Shown here: piece by piece, positions 61,364 through 64,000 of the stretch | Layout: the number at the start of each line of letters is the position of its first letter | Numbering within the stretch: position 1 is the stretch's first letter | NCBI RefSeq assembly: GCF_000238375.3 | Contig: NZ_AHBZ03000012.1 | Location: 434,001-498,000 of the forward strand | Source: Pseudoalteromonas citrea | GTDB taxonomy: Bacteria > Pseudomonadota > Gammaproteobacteria > Enterobacterales > Alteromonadaceae | Length of the DNA: 64,000 bases | Reading direction: 5' to 3' | Made by a program: the position numbers and the translations under genes | The notes under the pieces: model-generated | Database searches by the model: none | Seen by the model: the letters and a program-made list of their open reading frames with translations, nothing else | Told to the model about the DNA's origin: nothing

Positions 61364-63613
61364 ATGAGTAAAACTTGGGGGGTCGTCTTTCTGACACTCA
61401 GTAGCGCACCAGCACTAGCCGCATCAGAGTCTACACCAATGCAGTGCAGTCAGTATTTTCAACCGAAAAACTGGCTACCTCTCAGATCGTTGCAAGAAAA
61501 CGCCATAGATATTCAAGCAGATGACGTTGAAATGCAAGGGACAGCCAGTGCTGAATTTTCTGGTAATGTCGACATTAACACCACGAAAATGCGCCTTTCT
61601 GCTAGCTCCGCCTTAATCGATAAGGAAAGAGGTTTACTCAATGCAACAGGCCCCTTAACATACCAAGATGCCTTTACCTTAGTAAATAGTAGTGGTCTGT
61701 ATGCTGATTTAAATAATAATGATATCAGCTTACTCGGCGCTGACTATCAACTCACCCAACAAGTTGGTCGCGGTGGTGCAGAAAAGCTATATGCATCGGA
61801 AAAAGAAATTAGCTTGTATAACTCTAGTTTTACAACCTGTCCTGTCGAAGCCCCTTTTTGGCAACTTGAAGCCAGTACCATTACCTTGTCAAAACAGGAT
61901 GGTTGGGGAGAGTCGTACAATGCCGTACTCAAAGTCCTTGATACACCTATTATTTATATTCCGTACTTTACATTCCCCATAGATGACAGAAGAAAGTCAG
62001 GATTGCTAGCCCCGGTTCTTTCAAGCTCAAGCAGTAAATATGGCTTTGGTATGGCCCTGCCTTTTTATTGGAATATTGCGCCAAACTATGATGCAACAAT
62101 TACCCCTAGGTATATGTCGAAAAAAGGACTGCAGCTCGTTTCTGAATTTCGCTACCTAACAGAGCAGCACCAAGGTCTCATTGGCGTAGAATATTTGAAT
62201 AAAGATGATGCTGAACCGCAGTTAGATAGTCGCTATCTTGTGCATTGGCAGCAGCAAAGTTACTTTAACGAACAATGGCGCTTAAGCATTGATGTTACCA
62301 ATGTCAGTGATGATGCATACTTAACCGATTTAGATTCAAAGTATGGCAATCAAACTGAGACTCAATTAAATAGAACTGGCATATTAAGTTACCTTGGTGA
62401 TGATTGGCTCACCGACATAAAACTACAGAATTTTGAAGTATTAGGTGACCATACAGAGTCTTATGCCGCGCTACCACAGATCACTTGGCGCAATCGTACT
62501 CCCTATCAATGGCAAAACCTTTCTTTCTCCGTGTTAGGCGACTTAAGTCACTTCCGTAACGATAACTTGATCATTAAAGAAGCGTCCCGATTACACATTG
62601 AGCCAAGTGTTAACTTTTCAATTGAGAATTATGCTTGGTCTTTCCTTGCTGAAACGAGCTTATTACATACCCACTACGAACAAGACGGTGACTTCAGTAA
62701 TACGTCGTACGAAAAAACTGTTTCAAGAACAATGCCTAAATTAAGAATACATTCACAACTTAATTTTGAACGAGAAACAAAAATATTTAACCACTCTGGC
62801 ATCCAAACTTTAGAGCCGCAAATACAGTATTTATATGCCCCTAAAAGAGAACAAAACAACATTGGGTTGTATGATACGACAAGATTACAAGATGACTTTG
62901 CCGGCTTGTTCAGAGAGCAACGTTTTTCTGGTGTAGATAGGATTGCACAAGCAAACCAATTTACACTAGGTGCCACAACGCGTGTTTTTGATAATGACAG
63001 CACCGAGCGCTTTAACTTTAGCATAGGGCAAATCATTTACTTAAGTGATGATGTAAAGCCTAGTGCACAAGAAGCAAATGTAGAAACTAATTACAATGCA
63101 TTGTTTGCGGCTGAAACCATGGTACATTGGCATCGACGTTGGTACTTTTCTGCCGGAATGCAATATGATGCCGATTCAAAAGAGTTGATACAGTCTCATA
63201 CCACCCTGAATTACAGAGGAGACAATAATAAACTCGTGCAATTGAACCATCGCTACGCAAATAGTGTCTCAGGATATGAAATTGACCAAATAGGTATTTT
63301 TAGCAGTCTACCTATTAACCAAAATTGGCAGCTTGTTGCGAGATACCACAGAGATTTAAATACCTCACGAAGCGTGGAAGTTTTTGCCGGTATTCAATAC
63401 GACAGCTGTTGTTGGGCGGTTCAAATAACCGGTGGTAGACACATAGAAACGGATTTAAACCAAACCATTAATCATGATAATGCACAGTTTGATACCAGTA
63501 TTGGTGTTAACTTTGTATTTAAAGGGTTAGGTGGTAAATCGAACAATGGTGCTAGCCAACTATTGCAACAAGGTATCTTCGGCTACCGTCGACCTTATTT
63601 TTTAAATAATTAA
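61364..63613 (+). CDS. lptD: LPS-assembly protein LptD
   Basis: This 749-residue outer-membrane protein puts lipopolysaccharide into the outer leaflet with LptE. It has a signal peptide (GVVFLTLSSAPALAA), a beta-jellyroll (LptA-like: IDIQADDVEMQGTASAEFSG) and a 26-strand barrel region. Cysteines match the E. coli disulphide pattern: Cys28 in MQCSQYF, Cys near 164 in TTCPVEAPFW, and the paired Cys in YDSCCWAVQITGG. Length is close to E. coli LptD (784). surA follows by 16 bases, the usual order. Firm. Confidence 0.97.
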   Translation: MSKTWGVVFLTLSSAPALAASESTPMQCSQYFQPKNWLPLRSLQENAIDIQADDVEMQGTASAEFSGNVDINTTKMRLSASSALIDKERGLLNATGPLTYQDAFTLVNSSGLYADLNNNDISLLGADYQLTQQVGRGGAEKLYASEKEISLYNSSFTTCPVEAPFWQLEASTITLSKQDGWGESYNAVLKVLDTPIIYIPYFTFPIDDRRKSGLLAPVLSSSSSKYGFGMALPFYWNIAPNYDATITPRYMSKKGLQLVSEFRYLTEQHQGLIGVEYLNKDDAEPQLDSRYLVHWQQQSYFNEQWRLSIDVTNVSDDAYLTDLDSKYGNQTETQLNRTGILSYLGDDWLTDIKLQNFEVLGDHTESYAALPQITWRNRTPYQWQNLSFSVLGDLSHFRNDNLIIKEASRLHIEPSVNFSIENYAWSFLAETSLLHTHYEQDGDFSNTSYEKTVSRTMPKLRIHSQLNFERETKIFNHSGIQTLEPQIQYLYAPKREQNNIGLYDTTRLQDDFAGLFREQRFSGVDRIAQANQFTLGATTRVFDNDSTERFNFSIGQIIYLSDDVKPSAQEANVETNYNALFAAETMVHWHRRWYFSAGMQYDADSKELIQSHTTLNYRGDNNKLVQLNHRYANSVSGYEIDQIGIFSSLPINQNWQLVARYHRDLNTSRSVEVFAGIQYDSCCWAVQITGGRHIETDLNQTINHDNAQFDTSIGVNFVFKGLGGKSNNGASQLLQQGIFGYRRPYFLNN

Positions 63614-63629
63614 TAAATATTAGAATACT

Positions 63630-64000
63630 ATGAATTTTAAAAAGTTATTATTAGCCACCCTTTTGGGATTAAGTGTTAGTCAAGTAGTACACGCCGAACG
63701 AGTGCAGATAGATAAAATTGTCGCCACCGTCAATGAAGGTGTGGTTCTGCAAAGTGAAGTTGAACAAATTATTACACGTGTTAAAGAGCAAGCAAAGCAA
63801 CAAAGTACCGAATTACCGTCAGACAAAACGCTCAGAGTGCAAGCAATTGATCGTTTAGTGGATCAGTCCTTAGTACTTCAACTTGCCGAGCGTATGGGTA
63901 TGGAGATTTCTGATTCTCAATTAGATCAAACCATTGCTAATATTGCTAAAGATCAAAACATGACGATTGCCGATCTAAGGCGTTCTGTTGAATCTAGCGG
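63630..64000 (+). CDS. surA: Periplasmic chaperone SurA (N-terminal part)
   Basis: The first 123 codons are present and the frame runs to the window end, so the rest is outside. A signal peptide (KKLLLATLLGLSVSQVVHA) is followed by VQIDKIVATVNEGVVLQSEV and the SurA N-terminal helical domain (LPSDKTLRVQAIDRLVDQSL, LAERMGMEISDSQLDQTI). SurA is a periplasmic chaperone with parvulin isomerase domains that helps outer-membrane proteins, including LptD, to fold. It is 16 bases after lptD and probably transcribed with it. Confidence 0.96.
   Translation, partial: MNFKKLLLATLLGLSVSQVVHAERVQIDKIVATVNEGVVLQSEVEQIITRVKEQAKQQSTELPSDKTLRVQAIDRLVDQSLVLQLAERMGMEISDSQLDQTIANIAKDQNMTIADLRRSVESS

Overview
The window looks like chromosomal DNA of a marine gammaproteobacterium of the order Alteromonadales, most like Pseudoalteromonas. 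The AT-rich composition, the gene set (NhaD, AmgK/MurU, DjlA, LptD, SurA, TyrR, 4-hydroxyphenylpyruvate dioxygenase, a large TonB-dependent receptor, M16 protease, YdbH/YnbE/YdbL) and the djlA-lptD-surA order all fit. This is judged from protein families, not from a search. I see no tRNA, rRNA, insertion sequence, prophage or CRISPR array.
Layout. 1-4669 (minus): a CadC-like membrane regulator cut by the window edge, then ydbL, the small lipoprotein ynbE and ydbH, an envelope lipid-transport operon. 4975-10531: ibpA behind a heat-shock promoter, dapE, ompW, a hot-dog thioesterase, an unknown secreted protein and tyrR. 10815-29493 (plus): seven tightly packed or overlapping genes that look like a rebuilt Gram-negative version of the CapB/CapC/CapA (PgsBCA) poly-gamma-glutamate synthase. 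29656-35482: a secreted DUF642-like protein, a POT peptide transporter, hpd and fahA for tyrosine breakdown. 35598-39759: an M23 peptidase with a bactofilin, a DUF4442 protein, a Bcr/CflA exporter and a LysE exporter. 39833-46538 (minus): YegD, a periplasmic DNA ligase, a HAD phosphatase, a small unknown protein, a TonB-dependent receptor and SixA. 46636-52854: an M16 protease, a PAS-PAS-GGDEF-EAL protein and an MmcQ/YjbR protein. 52907-58688: an unknown protein, NhaD, a DUF368/PopT-type carrier, a GGDEF protein and a DUF3530 protein. 58779-64000: djlA-murU-amgK divergent from lptD-surA; surA is cut by the window end.
The most interesting part is the 18.7-kb seven-gene operon. It has a CapB-type amide ligase at the end of a 1358-residue membrane protein, a CapC-type membrane protein with the CapC unit apparently duplicated and a long soluble tail, and a CapA-type metallophosphatase-like lipoprotein. 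Around them are a CHASE2-like membrane protein, a periplasmic beta-rich protein, a hydrolase-like lipoprotein and a 1430-residue protein ending in a probable outer-membrane beta-barrel. By eye, the hydrolase-like lipoprotein has two degenerate relatives inside the CapC tail, and the periplasmic protein and barrel protein share beta-rich segments. I infer a trans-envelope machine that makes, trims and exports a poly-amino-acid polymer. The polymer is not known.
On regulation, the same half-site pair (TGTGCA, six bases, TTTACA) lies upstream of both tyrR and hpd, which suggests TyrR controls itself and tyrosine degradation. A sigma-32-like promoter precedes ibpA and an FNR-like box precedes ompW.
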